Shown piece after piece: positions 1 through 5,507 of a stretch of DNA of 7,677 nucleotides. The stretch is from contig CANDYP010000070.1 in assembly GCA_947425005.1 (NCBI GenBank), positions 1 through 7,677 on the forward strand. The letters are read 5' to 3'. Made by a program: the position numbers and the translations under genes. This DNA is from Rickettsiales bacterium (GTDB lineage Bacteria > Pseudomonadota > Alphaproteobacteria > Rickettsiales > UBA1997). Position 1 is the stretch's first letter, and each line of letters starts with the position of its first letter. The notes under the pieces were generated by a model. The model was given only the letters and a program-made list of their open reading frames with translations. It had not been told where the DNA came from and did not search any database.

Positions 1-41
1 TCCGGGGCTCGAAATAATTCTTTTAGAAAAATTACGAACTT

Positions 42-83
42 GTGACGAAAAACCCCCCTACCCCCCTTGTCAGGGGGGCTTAG
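42..83 (+). repeat. C/G-rich dispersed repeat, copy 1
   Basis: The element begins GTGACGA, continues through two C6 runs, and ends TTGTCAGGGGGGCTTAG. The same skeleton recurs at 1222-1275 (plus) and 1127-1186 (minus). Read on the minus strand, downstream of the nnrD stop, it gives a C6-TGACAA-G6 hairpin, a second G6 run and then TTTTT, so this copy may also serve as the nnrD terminator. Similarity to copy 2 continues weakly on the left (ATTCTT and an A-rich stretch) and on the right (GAGTT). The repeat relationship is seen directly; the terminator role is inferred. Confidence 0.75.
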
Positions 84-95
84 ACTGAGTTTGTT

Positions 96-920
96 TTAAG
101 TAAGTCCCGCCCCATTAATTATTCTTGGGATGAATTCGAACAAATCGTTTGGAATCATTCCGATTTCGCCTTGTTTTTTGGCGACTAAGTCTCCGGCTAA
201 GGCGTGAATATTTACGCCTTTCACCGCGGCGATTTCGTTTTCTAGATGTTGGGCGATTAGGCCGCCGATTAGGCCGGAGAGTACGTCGCCCATTCCAGCG
301 GCGGCCATTCCGGCATTACCGTAGGGACATTGGTGGAGTACATTTTTGCCACCCAAAACTAGAGTACCTTTTCCCTTCAAAACCGCAACGGCGCCGAATT
401 TTTGGTGAAGTTTTTTCACCGCAAGCTCGCGATCTTTCTGAATGTCATTAGTTGAAATACCCAGCAACCGCGCCGCTTCGCCGACGTGAGGCGTGATTAC
501 CGCATTCGACAAATCAAAAGTTTTTTTGCTCTCACTCAAAATATTCAAAGCATCCGCATCAATCACTTTGGGCAAATTTGAAGCCAGCGCCAGTGCCAAC
601 AATTCTCGTGCCCACTCAGACTTCCCAAGCCCACAGCCAATCACAATTACAGTTTTTCCGGCGAGAATTTTTTCCGCCGTAGAGTTGGCCGGAACGGTCA
701 TTGCATTTGGCAAGCGCGCCAAAAGTGCAGTCAGATTTTCTTCTCGGGTGCAAACTGTAACCTTGCCCGCGCCCGCGCGGTACGCCGCCTCTGCCGCCAT
801 GATTACAGCGCCACCCATTCCAAAATCGCCGCCAATAATTAAGACGTGGCCGAAATCGGCTTTGCTAGAATCGGGCCTGCGTGCCAGCGGTCTTTCGAAT
901 TCTTGAGTGGGAATTTTCAT
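96..920 (-). CDS. nnrD: ADP-dependent (S)-NAD(P)H-hydrate dehydratase, stand-alone YjeF C-terminal domain
   Basis: This protein repairs damaged nicotinamide cofactors: it dehydrates S-NADHX and S-NADPHX back to NADH and NADPH in the cytoplasm, using ADP (ATP in some relatives). The 274 residues cover the ribokinase-like carbohydrate-kinase fold of the family. The visible signatures are GHVLIIGGDFGMGGA (24-38), ITPHVGEAARLL (142-153, usually ITPHPGE), KGKGT (182-186) and the nucleotide and active-site loop GNAGMAAAGMGDVLSG (201-216), with D212 as the expected catalytic Asp. The NnrE epimerase domain found fused in E. coli YjeF is absent, so the epimerase must be encoded elsewhere or missing. 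The start at 920 leaves the usual short N-terminus before the GHVLIIGG strand; no Shine-Dalgarno sequence precedes it. An FNR-type box lies 18 bases upstream. The gene stands alone on its strand and ends next to a repeat hairpin. The family call is firm. Confidence 0.95.
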   Translation of the reverse strand: MKIPTQEFERPLARRPDSSKADFGHVLIIGGDFGMGGAVIMAAEAAYRAGAGKVTVCTREENLTALLARLPNAMTVPANSTAEKILAGKTVIVIGCGLGKSEWARELLALALASNLPKVIDADALNILSESKKTFDLSNAVITPHVGEAARLLGISTNDIQKDRELAVKKLHQKFGAVAVLKGKGTLVLGGKNVLHQCPYGNAGMAAAGMGDVLSGLIGGLIAQHLENEIAAVKGVNIHALAGDLVAKKQGEIGMIPNDLFEFIPRIINGAGLT

Positions 921-937
921 TGCGAGGAAATTTAAAA

Positions 938-951
938 TTGACCCAGATCAA
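938..951. promoter_or_regulatory. Candidate FNR/DNR-type box upstream of nnrD
   Basis: The sequence TTGAC-CCAG-ATCAA is a near-perfect match to the FNR/DNR consensus TTGAT-N4-ATCAA. In a read-through by eye it was the only TTGA-N6-TCAA seen in the window. It lies 18 bases upstream of the nnrD start codon, and a Crp/Fnr regulator with an E-x-x-S-R recognition helix is encoded about 450 bp away. So close to the start codon, repression or promoter overlap is more likely than class II activation of nnrD; action on a rightward transcript is also possible. I could not identify a convincing -10/-35 pair beside it. Confidence 0.5.
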
Positions 952-1126
952 TTATTTCTAGGCAGATGTTGTCGAAGCTTCGTGTCGGAACTTTTGTTTC
1001 GGAAATATTAATTCAAACGCGGGGCCTGCGTGTCAAACTTAATTACTAAAAGTCGCGTTAACAGCCTGTCGTCGCTTGGTTGAGGCAGTCCAGGGTAAGA
1101 GTGCGTGCAGCTAGGCGATCTTGGAT
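952..1126. other. Intergenic stretch with no recognised feature
   Basis: This is the left part of the 476-bp gene-free gap between nnrD and the Crp/Fnr gene. I see no ORF with family resemblance, no tRNA cloverleaf and no known riboswitch core. A short CGAAGCTTCG palindrome occurs near 974. The segment GGGCCTGCGTGTCA near 1022 resembles one inside nnrD near 874 (one mismatch in about 14 bases). Neither is interpretable on its own. Confidence 0.6.
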
Positions 1127-1186
1127 TAAGCCCCCCTGACAAAAGGGGGGGGTGAGCGCATGCCGGTCATGGGGGTTTCTCGTCAC
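1127..1186 (-). repeat. C/G-rich dispersed repeat, copy 3 (inverted)
   Basis: Read on the minus strand this copy runs GTGACGAGAAACCCCC, then a diverged middle containing GCATGC, then a long C run and TTGTCAGGGGGGCTTA. Its middle differs from the other copies (about 28 bases against 21 in copy 2), while both ends are conserved, as expected for a mobile or structured palindromic element. C6/G6 within the copy can fold into a local hairpin with a TGACAAAA loop. Confidence 0.75.
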
Positions 1187-1274
1187 GCAATCAGAGATTC
1201 TTAAAAAAATATTCCGAATTCGTGACGAGAAACCCCCCGACCCTTCGGGCCACCCCCCTTGTCAGGGGGGCTTA
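1127..1274. repeat. 148-bp imperfect palindrome formed by two head-to-head repeat copies
   Basis: The outer arms 1127-1142 and 1259-1274 are perfectly complementary over 16 bases, and the inner arms 1171-1187 and 1221-1237 over 17 bases. Between them, 1147-1154 can also pair with 1251-1258. The central loop is about 33 bases and A/T rich. As DNA it could extrude a cruciform; as RNA it would make a very stable hairpin. It sits about 120 bp upstream of the Crp/Fnr start, so it could insulate the regulator gene from upstream transcription. Confidence 0.8.
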
Positions 1275-1275
1275 G
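1222..1275 (+). repeat. C/G-rich dispersed repeat, copy 2
   Basis: It starts GTGACGAGAAACCCCCC and ends TTGTCAGGGGGGCTTAG, in the same orientation as copy 1. The middle contains an extra CCCTTCGGG mini-hairpin absent from copy 1. The same CCCTTCGGG core reappears in the palindrome at 7621-7651, which hints at related elements across the genome. Copies 1 and 2 are direct repeats flanking nnrD, about 1.14 kb apart. Confidence 0.75.
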
Positions 1276-1396
1276 TCCGAGTTACGGATTTTTTGTTGAG
1301 CACTAAGGAGTGATCGTTACAACGAGCTAGAATTATTTTTTGAAAGCTAGATTCGGCCAAAACCAATTGGCTGAAAACTTTTTAAACATTAATTTT

Positions 1397-2137
1397 ATGA
1401 CTAAGTCAGCCGAGTATCTTGGATTGGTGAGCGACTTGCCACTGTTCAACGGATTTAATGCAAACGAGCTTCAAGACTTAATTAGGGGCTCCCACCTCAA
1501 AGACTGCAAAAAGGGCAGTCTGCTGTTTCTGGAGGGCGAGCGAGCGACGAATTTTTACATTATTCTGCAAGGCTGGATCAAACTTTTTCAAAACGATGTT
1601 AGTGGCCAAGAGCTGGTGTTGGATGTTGCCGGGCCTAGCCAAGATATTTCAGTGACCACTTTGTTGCCGGAGTCAAAATTTCTGTCCACCGCGCAAATTA
1701 TTGAAGACGCCAAAGTTTTGCTGATTCCAATTAGCATCCTCAAACGACATCTCAAAACCAATCTAATCTTCGCCGGCAACGTGATGCAGAACATCGCCGG
1801 CCAGTACAAAAATCTGATTTACCAATTGGAGAAGCTCACTTTGAGAACCGCCGAAGAAAAAGTGAGTTGGTTTTTGTACAATTTATTTTTGGAAAATGAC
1901 GAGCGCAGCAATGTTGTGAAACTTCCCTACAGCAAAAATTTAATCGCCTCTTATTTGGGAATGCAGCCCGAGACCCTGTCCCGAGCCTTGAACGGCTTGA
2001 AAGAAAAAAGATATTTCACGATGAAGAAGAATCTTGTGACTTTGTCGAGCCCAGAATCTTTGGGCGATTTTTGCAGCAAGGATGCTGCAGAAAAATACAA
2101 ATCTCCCGACGACGAATGTCGTAATTCGCAGTTCTAA
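1397..2137 (+). CDS. Crp/Fnr-family transcriptional regulator (FNR/DNR-like DNA specificity)
   Basis: This is a 246-residue DNA-binding regulator with the classical layout: a cNMP-binding-type beta-roll at about 14-120 (EGERATNFYIILQGWIKLF at 46-64), a long dimerisation helix at about 126-155, and a C-terminal winged helix at about 175-215. The recognition helix reads PETLSRAL, placing E192, S195 and R196 where FNR-class proteins contact TTGA half-sites. The ligand pocket lacks the Arg-Ser pair CRP uses for cAMP, and there is no N-terminal cysteine cluster (cysteines only at 37, 226 and 241). It is therefore neither a typical Crp nor an oxygen-sensing Fnr; the effector is unknown. The ATG at 1397 gives the usual family length; an in-frame TTG at 1340 would add 19 unconserved residues. 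No Shine-Dalgarno sequence is visible. A TAGAAT at 1328-1333 could be a -10, but no good -35 matches it. About 30 residues after the winged helix form a polar tail. Confidence 0.9.
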   Translation: MTKSAEYLGLVSDLPLFNGFNANELQDLIRGSHLKDCKKGSLLFLEGERATNFYIILQGWIKLFQNDVSGQELVLDVAGPSQDISVTTLLPESKFLSTAQIIEDAKVLLIPISILKRHLKTNLIFAGNVMQNIAGQYKNLIYQLEKLTLRTAEEKVSWFLYNLFLENDERSNVVKLPYSKNLIASYLGMQPETLSRALNGLKEKRYFTMKKNLVTLSSPESLGDFCSKDAAEKYKSPDDECRNSQF

Positions 2138-2185
2138 TGACGCGACAGAGCTTGATTAAAGCGGATGTGCGGTAGGTGCGTCTAC

Positions 2186-2237
2186 CCCGTCATCCTCGCG
2201 CTTTCGGCGCCAAAGATGACGGGCTTTCTGTTTTTTT
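2186..2237 (+). terminator. Rho-independent terminator / palindromic repeat after the Crp/Fnr gene
   Basis: A perfect 9-bp stem, CCCGTCATC (2186-2194) with GATGACGGG (2215-2223), encloses an inner GCGC/GCGC stem (2198-2201 with 2207-2210) around TTTCG. It is followed by CTTTCTG and seven T residues. The position 49 bases after the regulator's stop and before the ATPase gene fits termination. The CGTCATCCTCGCG-type stem also resembles dispersed palindromic repeats found in many bacterial genomes, so it may be a recruited repeat. Confidence 0.8.
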
Positions 2238-2288
2238 GTAAGTAATTCTTCCTTGCATTTGCGGAATACGATTCCTAATTTGCTAGGT

Positions 2289-3464
2289 ATGCTAAAACGA
2301 ATAGTTACCTCAAAGCTTGAAAAAGCAATCAATCACGTTCCCGCTGTCGCTCTTCTCGGAGCGCGACAAATAGGCAAGACAACGCTTGCGCGCGCAGTAT
2401 CTAAAGGTCGTCCTTCCATCTATTTAGATTTAGAATCGCCGGAAGATTTGCTTAAGCTAAGTGACCCAGCAACATTCCTCTCATCGCACAGCGATAAACT
2501 TATCATCTTGGACGAGATACAGCGAGCCCCCGATCTATTCATGGCGCTACGCGGCATCATTGATAAAAATAGACGCGCTGGTCGTAAAAATAGACAGTTC
2601 TTACTTTTGGGATCGGCCTCGATGGATTTACTGAGGCAGTCGTCAGAAAGCCTTGCGGGGCGAATCAGCTACATCGAAATGAGTGGCTTGAACTTGTTGG
2701 AAGTTTTTAAAAACAAAGGCGATCTCAAAAAATTATGGCTGCGCGGAGGCTTTCCAGAAAGTTATCTCTCCGAAGACGATTCTCTATCCATGAGCTGGCT
2801 AGAAAATATGATACGCACCTATCTAGAGCGCGATATTCCTCAGATGGGTTTTAAAATACCGGCAACGAGGCTTCGTAGGCTCTGGACAATGTTGGCGCAC
2901 TTGCAAGGTGAGGTCGTCAACTTTTCCAAACTGGCATCTAACTTAGAAGTGGACGGCAAAACAGTGAGCCATTACATCGACATTTTGACAGATTTGCTTT
3001 TGGTTCGCCGCTTAAAGCCCTGGCATGTAAACGTTAAAAAACGCCTTGTCAAATCACCTCGTCTCTACGTCAAAGACAGCGGTATTCTGCACAGATTGCT
3101 GGGCATTTTAAATCATGACTCACTTCTTTCGAATCCGGTTTTGGGCAAAAGTTTTGAGGGCTTTGTGATCGAAAATATTTTGTCTGTTGTCCCGAGTGGC
3201 ACAGAAAGTTATTTCTACAGAACCGCAGCTGGCGCCGAAATTGACCTAGTTCTAAAAATTTCAAGCAAAGAATTGTGGGCAATTGAAATCAAAAATGGCG
3301 TGGCGCCAAAAATTGGAAAAGGTTTTTACCAAGCTTGCGAAGATATTAAGGCAACGCACCGGTATGTTGTTTACGGAGGAGATGACGAGTTTCCAATTCA
3401 AGATAATGTCACAGTCATTTCGCTGCAGAAGATGATGTTAAAATTTGTGAATAATTCACATTAG
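2289..3464 (+). CDS. AAA-family ATPase with C-terminal DUF4143 domain
   Basis: This 391-residue protein belongs to the widespread AAA_14/DUF4143 family, whose biological function is not established. It has a Walker A, GARQIGKTT (24-32); a Walker B, LIILDE (71-76); and a sensor-1-like GSAS (108-111). A GGFPESYL motif (153-160) leads into the DUF4143 part, with RTYLERDIP (176-184), a winged-helix-like stretch (about 205-245) and LYVKDSGILHRLL (259-271). The C-terminus has FEGFVIENI (289-297) and then E-I-D-L (317-320) followed by A-I-E-I-K (331-335). This is the D...E-x-K pattern of a PD-(D/E)XK nuclease-like fold, so nuclease activity is possible but unproven. The ATG at 2289 was chosen because the family usually starts just before this helix; TTG at 2253 would add 12 residues. 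The gene is a single unit behind a terminator. Such ATPases spread horizontally and have patchy distributions, but no mobile-element ends are visible here. Confidence 0.92.
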   Translation: MLKRIVTSKLEKAINHVPAVALLGARQIGKTTLARAVSKGRPSIYLDLESPEDLLKLSDPATFLSSHSDKLIILDEIQRAPDLFMALRGIIDKNRRAGRKNRQFLLLGSASMDLLRQSSESLAGRISYIEMSGLNLLEVFKNKGDLKKLWLRGGFPESYLSEDDSLSMSWLENMIRTYLERDIPQMGFKIPATRLRRLWTMLAHLQGEVVNFSKLASNLEVDGKTVSHYIDILTDLLLVRRLKPWHVNVKKRLVKSPRLYVKDSGILHRLLGILNHDSLLSNPVLGKSFEGFVIENILSVVPSGTESYFYRTAAGAEIDLVLKISSKELWAIEIKNGVAPKIGKGFYQACEDIKATHRYVVYGGDDEFPIQDNVTVISLQKMMLKFVNNSH

Positions 3465-3474
3465 CGCTGCGCTA
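3462..3474. repeat. 13-bp palindrome containing the ATPase stop codon
   Basis: TAGCGC-T-GCGCTA is a perfect inverted repeat whose first three bases are the stop codon of the ATPase gene. No T-run follows, so it is not a typical terminator. The duplicated esterase fragment begins at the very next base, so it may mark a recombination junction. Confidence 0.6.
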
Positions 3475-3550
3475 CCAATGCCTATATTGCGCCTGGAATC
3501 ATTGTTGCGAGTGACTTTGTGGCGCCGAGTAAAATCGGAAAAATGAAATT
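3475..3550 (-). pseudogene. Duplicated fragment of the neighbouring esterase gene
   Basis: Positions 3495-3550 match 4415-4470, inside the esterase gene, at 55 of 56 bases; the only difference is T for C at 3512. The match extends left to 3475 (matching 4391) through a short changed stretch where the fragment is 4 bases shorter. It corresponds to about residues 52-78 of the esterase, in the same orientation, so it is a direct repeat 920 bp apart. Flanking sequence on both sides is unrelated to the esterase. It has no start, stop or catalytic motif and cannot be functional as a protein. The near identity suggests a recent short duplication rather than a long-decayed paralogue. Confidence 0.85.
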
Positions 3551-3569
3551 AAATTCTCTCGCGGATTCC

Positions 3570-3591
3570 TCTTCAATTCCCCTTCAATTCC
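3570..3591 (+). repeat. Tandem 11-bp repeat
   Basis: Two adjacent units of (T/C)CTTCAATTCC lie between CTCGCGGATT on the left and CTCGCGATT on the right, so the flanks are similar as well. It lies 20 bp from the end of the esterase fragment in the same gene-free gap. It is too short and too few in copies for a CRISPR or a functional repeat call. Confidence 0.6.
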
Positions 3592-3786
3592 CTCGCGATT
3601 TTCGCCAAATCGAAGTGGCAAAAAATCGTCGCAGCAACATCTTTTTACAATTTTGTGGGCGAATAATTTCTTTCTAATTAACGCTTCTACCGCCGATTAT
3701 CTGGATAAATAGTGGTAGTGCCGCGTTTTATATTTAACGTTCCAACGCCTCGGCCAGTCTGAAGGGGCGACGAGCTTTGTTAGTTT
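3592..3786. other. Intergenic remainder with no recognised gene
   Basis: This is the rest of the 322-bp gap between the ATPase and esterase stop codons. A weak stem CTACCGC/GTGGTAG (around 3689-3717) needs one G-T pair. I see no strong terminator for the minus-strand esterase transcript, no RNA gene and no coding similarity. Together with the esterase fragment upstream, the gap looks like a patchwork of rearranged DNA. Confidence 0.5.
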
Positions 3787-4623
3787 TTAGTTGATGCTAT
3801 TTCGGTAAAGGAATCTGAGGCCTTTTGAGATTGCCAGCGGAGCGGTTGAGCAGTGGTATTCGCCTTCGAAAATTTCTAGTTTTGTTTTGATGTTTGGCGA
3901 GGCGCTGATCTCGTCGTGGAATCTTTTTAAGTTTTTTAAAAAGTTGGGGTGAGAGGCTTCGTGGCTGCCGGCGCTGAGGTAAATTTTGGCGTGAGTGACT
4001 GTGGAGAGGTGAGAAATTTCTTCAAAAATTCGTCCGTCTTCGTAGTGAAAAATTGGGCTGATTACGAGATAGTTTTGAAAAATTTTTGGGCTGTGGAGTG
4101 CGATCCAAGATGCAAATACTCCGCCAAATGAATGGCCGATGAGGGTGCGATCAGGCTTTGTTCTGTAGGTCTTGTCAATGAAGGGAATTATTTCTGATTC
4201 AATAAAATTTTTAAATTCTGCGGCGTGGCCGGAATGTTTTACGATCTCGGCTTCGAGATCCAAATCGGCGTGCGTAAAATATTTGGTGAATTTGTCGAAT
4301 TTCCAGGGCAGTAGATCGCGAGCTCGGTGAACCTCGGATCTAGCGTTGCGCGTGGCCTCATCCAATTCTTTAAAATCTAAATCGGCGTGACCAATGCCAA
4401 CAATGATTGCGTCGGGAATCATTGTTGCGAGCGACTTTGTGGCGCCGAGTAAAATCGGAAAAATGAAATTGGGATCGGTTGTGAAAATAATTGGATAGTG
4501 CTCTGAGCTGCTGGAGTAGCCGGCTGGCACGGCAACAAACAGCTCGTACTCCACACCATTAATTTTCGATTTTAGTTGATGAGTTTTGGTGTAGGGCAGG
4601 GTGATTGAATTTTTTTCAGGCAT
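3787..4623 (-). CDS. Alpha/beta-hydrolase of the putative esterase family (PF00756, siderophore-esterase-like)
   Basis: This is a 278-residue serine hydrolase of the esterase family that includes enterobactin or trilactone esterases (Fes, IroE and BesA types) and other ester cleavers; the substrate cannot be read from the sequence. The nucleophile elbow is G-H-S-F-G-G (163-168, nucleophile S165), preceded by the typical IIPFIDKTYRT (145-155). The likely catalytic His is in EGEYHCSTAPLAISKGLRFLY (253-273, H257), with the family-typical SKGLRFLY tail. An acidic residue near YLSAGSHE (215-222) probably completes the triad. No signal peptide or membrane segment is visible, so it is probably cytoplasmic. 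The ATG overlaps the dinD stop by 8 bp (ATGCCTGA), which implies co-transcription and translational coupling with dinD. There is no siderophore gene nearby to support iron metabolism. Part of the gene (about residues 52-78) is duplicated at 3475-3550. Confidence 0.88.
   Translation of the reverse strand: MPEKNSITLPYTKTHQLKSKINGVEYELFVAVPAGYSSSSEHYPIIFTTDPNFIFPILLGATKSLATMIPDAIIVGIGHADLDFKELDEATRNARSEVHRARDLLPWKFDKFTKYFTHADLDLEAEIVKHSGHAAEFKNFIESEIIPFIDKTYRTKPDRTLIGHSFGGVFASWIALHSPKIFQNYLVISPIFHYEDGRIFEEISHLSTVTHAKIYLSAGSHEASHPNFLKNLKRFHDEISASPNIKTKLEIFEGEYHCSTAPLAISKGLRFLYRNSIN
4398..4427. repeat. Perfect 11-bp inverted repeat inside the esterase gene
   Basis: CAACAATGATT (4398-4408) and AATCATTGTTG (4417-4427) are exact reverse complements around an 8-base loop. 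The left arm coincides with the 4-base length change that separates this locus from its duplicated fragment at 3475-3550, so the hairpin may have helped the rearrangement, for example by template slippage. Confidence 0.65.
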
Positions 4624-5479
4624 TTTTTGGTTTCTTGCTGTTGGTTAATTTTTTTGGTCGCTGCGGTTTTTCAAGTTCTTTGACGCTTTTAACGGTGGGA
4701 AGTTTTTCTGGCATTATTCCGCCGAGTTCTTTGATGGTTTGTCTGACTTTTGCGCCAACTTCGAAATGAGTTTTGCTGGCTTTTTCTTTGCCATGAATTT
4801 TTTCTCGGCGCAATTTTTCTTCGGTTTGAGTAGCGCGGAATAGGTTGGCGGCGAGTTCGGTACTGCCCATGTAGTCTAAGATTTTTTCACTTTTCTTCAG
4901 ACCTTTTTTCTTGTGAATGGCCTTGGTGTCCAGACCCCCGTACAAACCTTGGTAGCCGTGATTTTGAAAAATGGCGTAGTCAAGAGGGTTGACAACGCCG
5001 GCATTTTTGGCGGTTGAGGCGAGGATGAGATTGTGTCTGGTTAAGTCGTTGCGCAGGAAAAGTCGCTTCTCATCTTCGTTAGTGAGATTGGCATATTCAT
5101 CCATCTGCTTGATTTCTTGCAGACGGGCTTGAATGGCGAAATAGGTTTGGCCTAATGCGACGATTTCTTTGGAAGGATCAGAGTTTTGAACGATTAAATA
5201 ACAGGCGTAGCGGGAGAGTTTAAAGCTGGTGATTTCTCTTTTTGCGCCACTGCCTAAGTCGACCATATCGAGGATATCCTCGATATGGTCGGAAGCCTTG
5301 TAATTACTGTTTGTGCACGCTTCTCGTGCTTTATTAATTACCGGTAAAAAATGCCGAAATTCGGAGTATCCTAAAATCTTTGCGAGGTCGCGAGCATTCC
5401 AAAATTCACGACCCTTTTCATCTATTTTTTTGATTTCTTCGAAGATTTTTAAACCGTTTTTTGCGAGTTCGTTTTTCAT
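4616..5479 (-). CDS. dinD: DNA-damage-inducible protein D (DinD)
   Basis: The 287-residue protein is closely similar in remembered motifs to E. coli DinD (274 residues), a DNA-damage-induced protein reported to inhibit RecA-mediated strand exchange and promote disassembly of RecA filaments. A Bro-N-like domain covers about 15-115: WNARDLAKILGYSEFRHF (27-44), SRYACYLIVQNSDPSK (89-104), GQTYFAIQ (110-117). The C-terminal half keeps EDEKRLFLRNDL (135-146), FQNHGYQGLYGGLD (171-184), KILDYMGSTELAANLFR (199-215) and THFEVGAKVRQTI (237-249). The tail is Lys/Pro rich and a little longer than in E. coli. No E. coli-type (CTGT-N8-ACAG) or Bacillus-type SOS box is visible upstream, so LexA control is not shown. 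A possible promoter lies at 5508-5535. Residues 64-74 (DHIEDILDMVD) are encoded by a perfect palindrome. The gene overlaps the esterase downstream. Confidence 0.95.
   Translation of the reverse strand: MKNELAKNGLKIFEEIKKIDEKGREFWNARDLAKILGYSEFRHFLPVINKAREACTNSNYKASDHIEDILDMVDLGSGAKREITSFKLSRYACYLIVQNSDPSKEIVALGQTYFAIQARLQEIKQMDEYANLTNEDEKRLFLRNDLTRHNLILASTAKNAGVVNPLDYAIFQNHGYQGLYGGLDTKAIHKKKGLKKSEKILDYMGSTELAANLFRATQTEEKLRREKIHGKEKASKTHFEVGAKVRQTIKELGGIMPEKLPTVKSVKELEKPQRPKKLTNSKKPKNA
5260..5291. repeat. Perfect 32-bp palindrome within dinD
   Basis: The half-site CGACCATATCGAGGAT (5260-5275) is followed immediately by its exact reverse complement (5276-5291), with no spacer. It encodes residues S63 to D74 of DinD, in a segment (HIEDILDMV) that is conserved in the family. 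In mRNA it would form a 14-bp stem with a four-base loop. Its codons (ATC, GAG, CTC, GTC, GAC) are more GC-rich at the third position than the A/T-ending codons common around it. Confidence 0.9.
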
Positions 5480-5507
5480 AAATTGGTGTGAGTTTTGGAT
5501 TAGGTTG

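Noticed and set aside
149..906. Plus-strand ORFs opposite nnrD (149-451 and 493-906)
   Set aside because: They are antisense to a firmly identified gene, are rich in Arg, Ser and Ala as expected of shadow frames, and show no family motifs.
952..1126. Possible structured RNA or tRNA gene
   Set aside because: No T-loop, anticodon arm or recognised riboswitch, RNase P, tmRNA or SRP core could be found.
42..1275. G-quadruplex or CRISPR-like reading of the G/C-rich repeats
   Set aside because: There are only two long G-runs per copy with long separations. The three copies are dispersed and in mixed orientation, with no regular spacers.
1340..1396. Upstream TTG start for the Crp/Fnr gene
   Set aside because: It would add 19 residues with no family counterpart, and no ribosome-binding site precedes it; ATG at 1397 gives the normal length.
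2073..2088. GCAGCA-AGGA-TGCTGC hairpin near the end of the Crp/Fnr gene as a terminator
   Set aside because: It lies inside the coding sequence and is followed by A residues, not T residues; the better terminator is at 2186-2237.
2253..2288. Upstream TTG start for the ATPase
   Set aside because: The 12 extra residues precede the usual family N-terminus and begin 15 bases after the terminator T-run, leaving little room for a promoter.
2289..5479. ATPase, esterase and dinD as one new defence system
   Set aside because: The ATPase is on the opposite strand, separated by a scarred gap, and the families have no known joint role; a shared function cannot be supported from this window.
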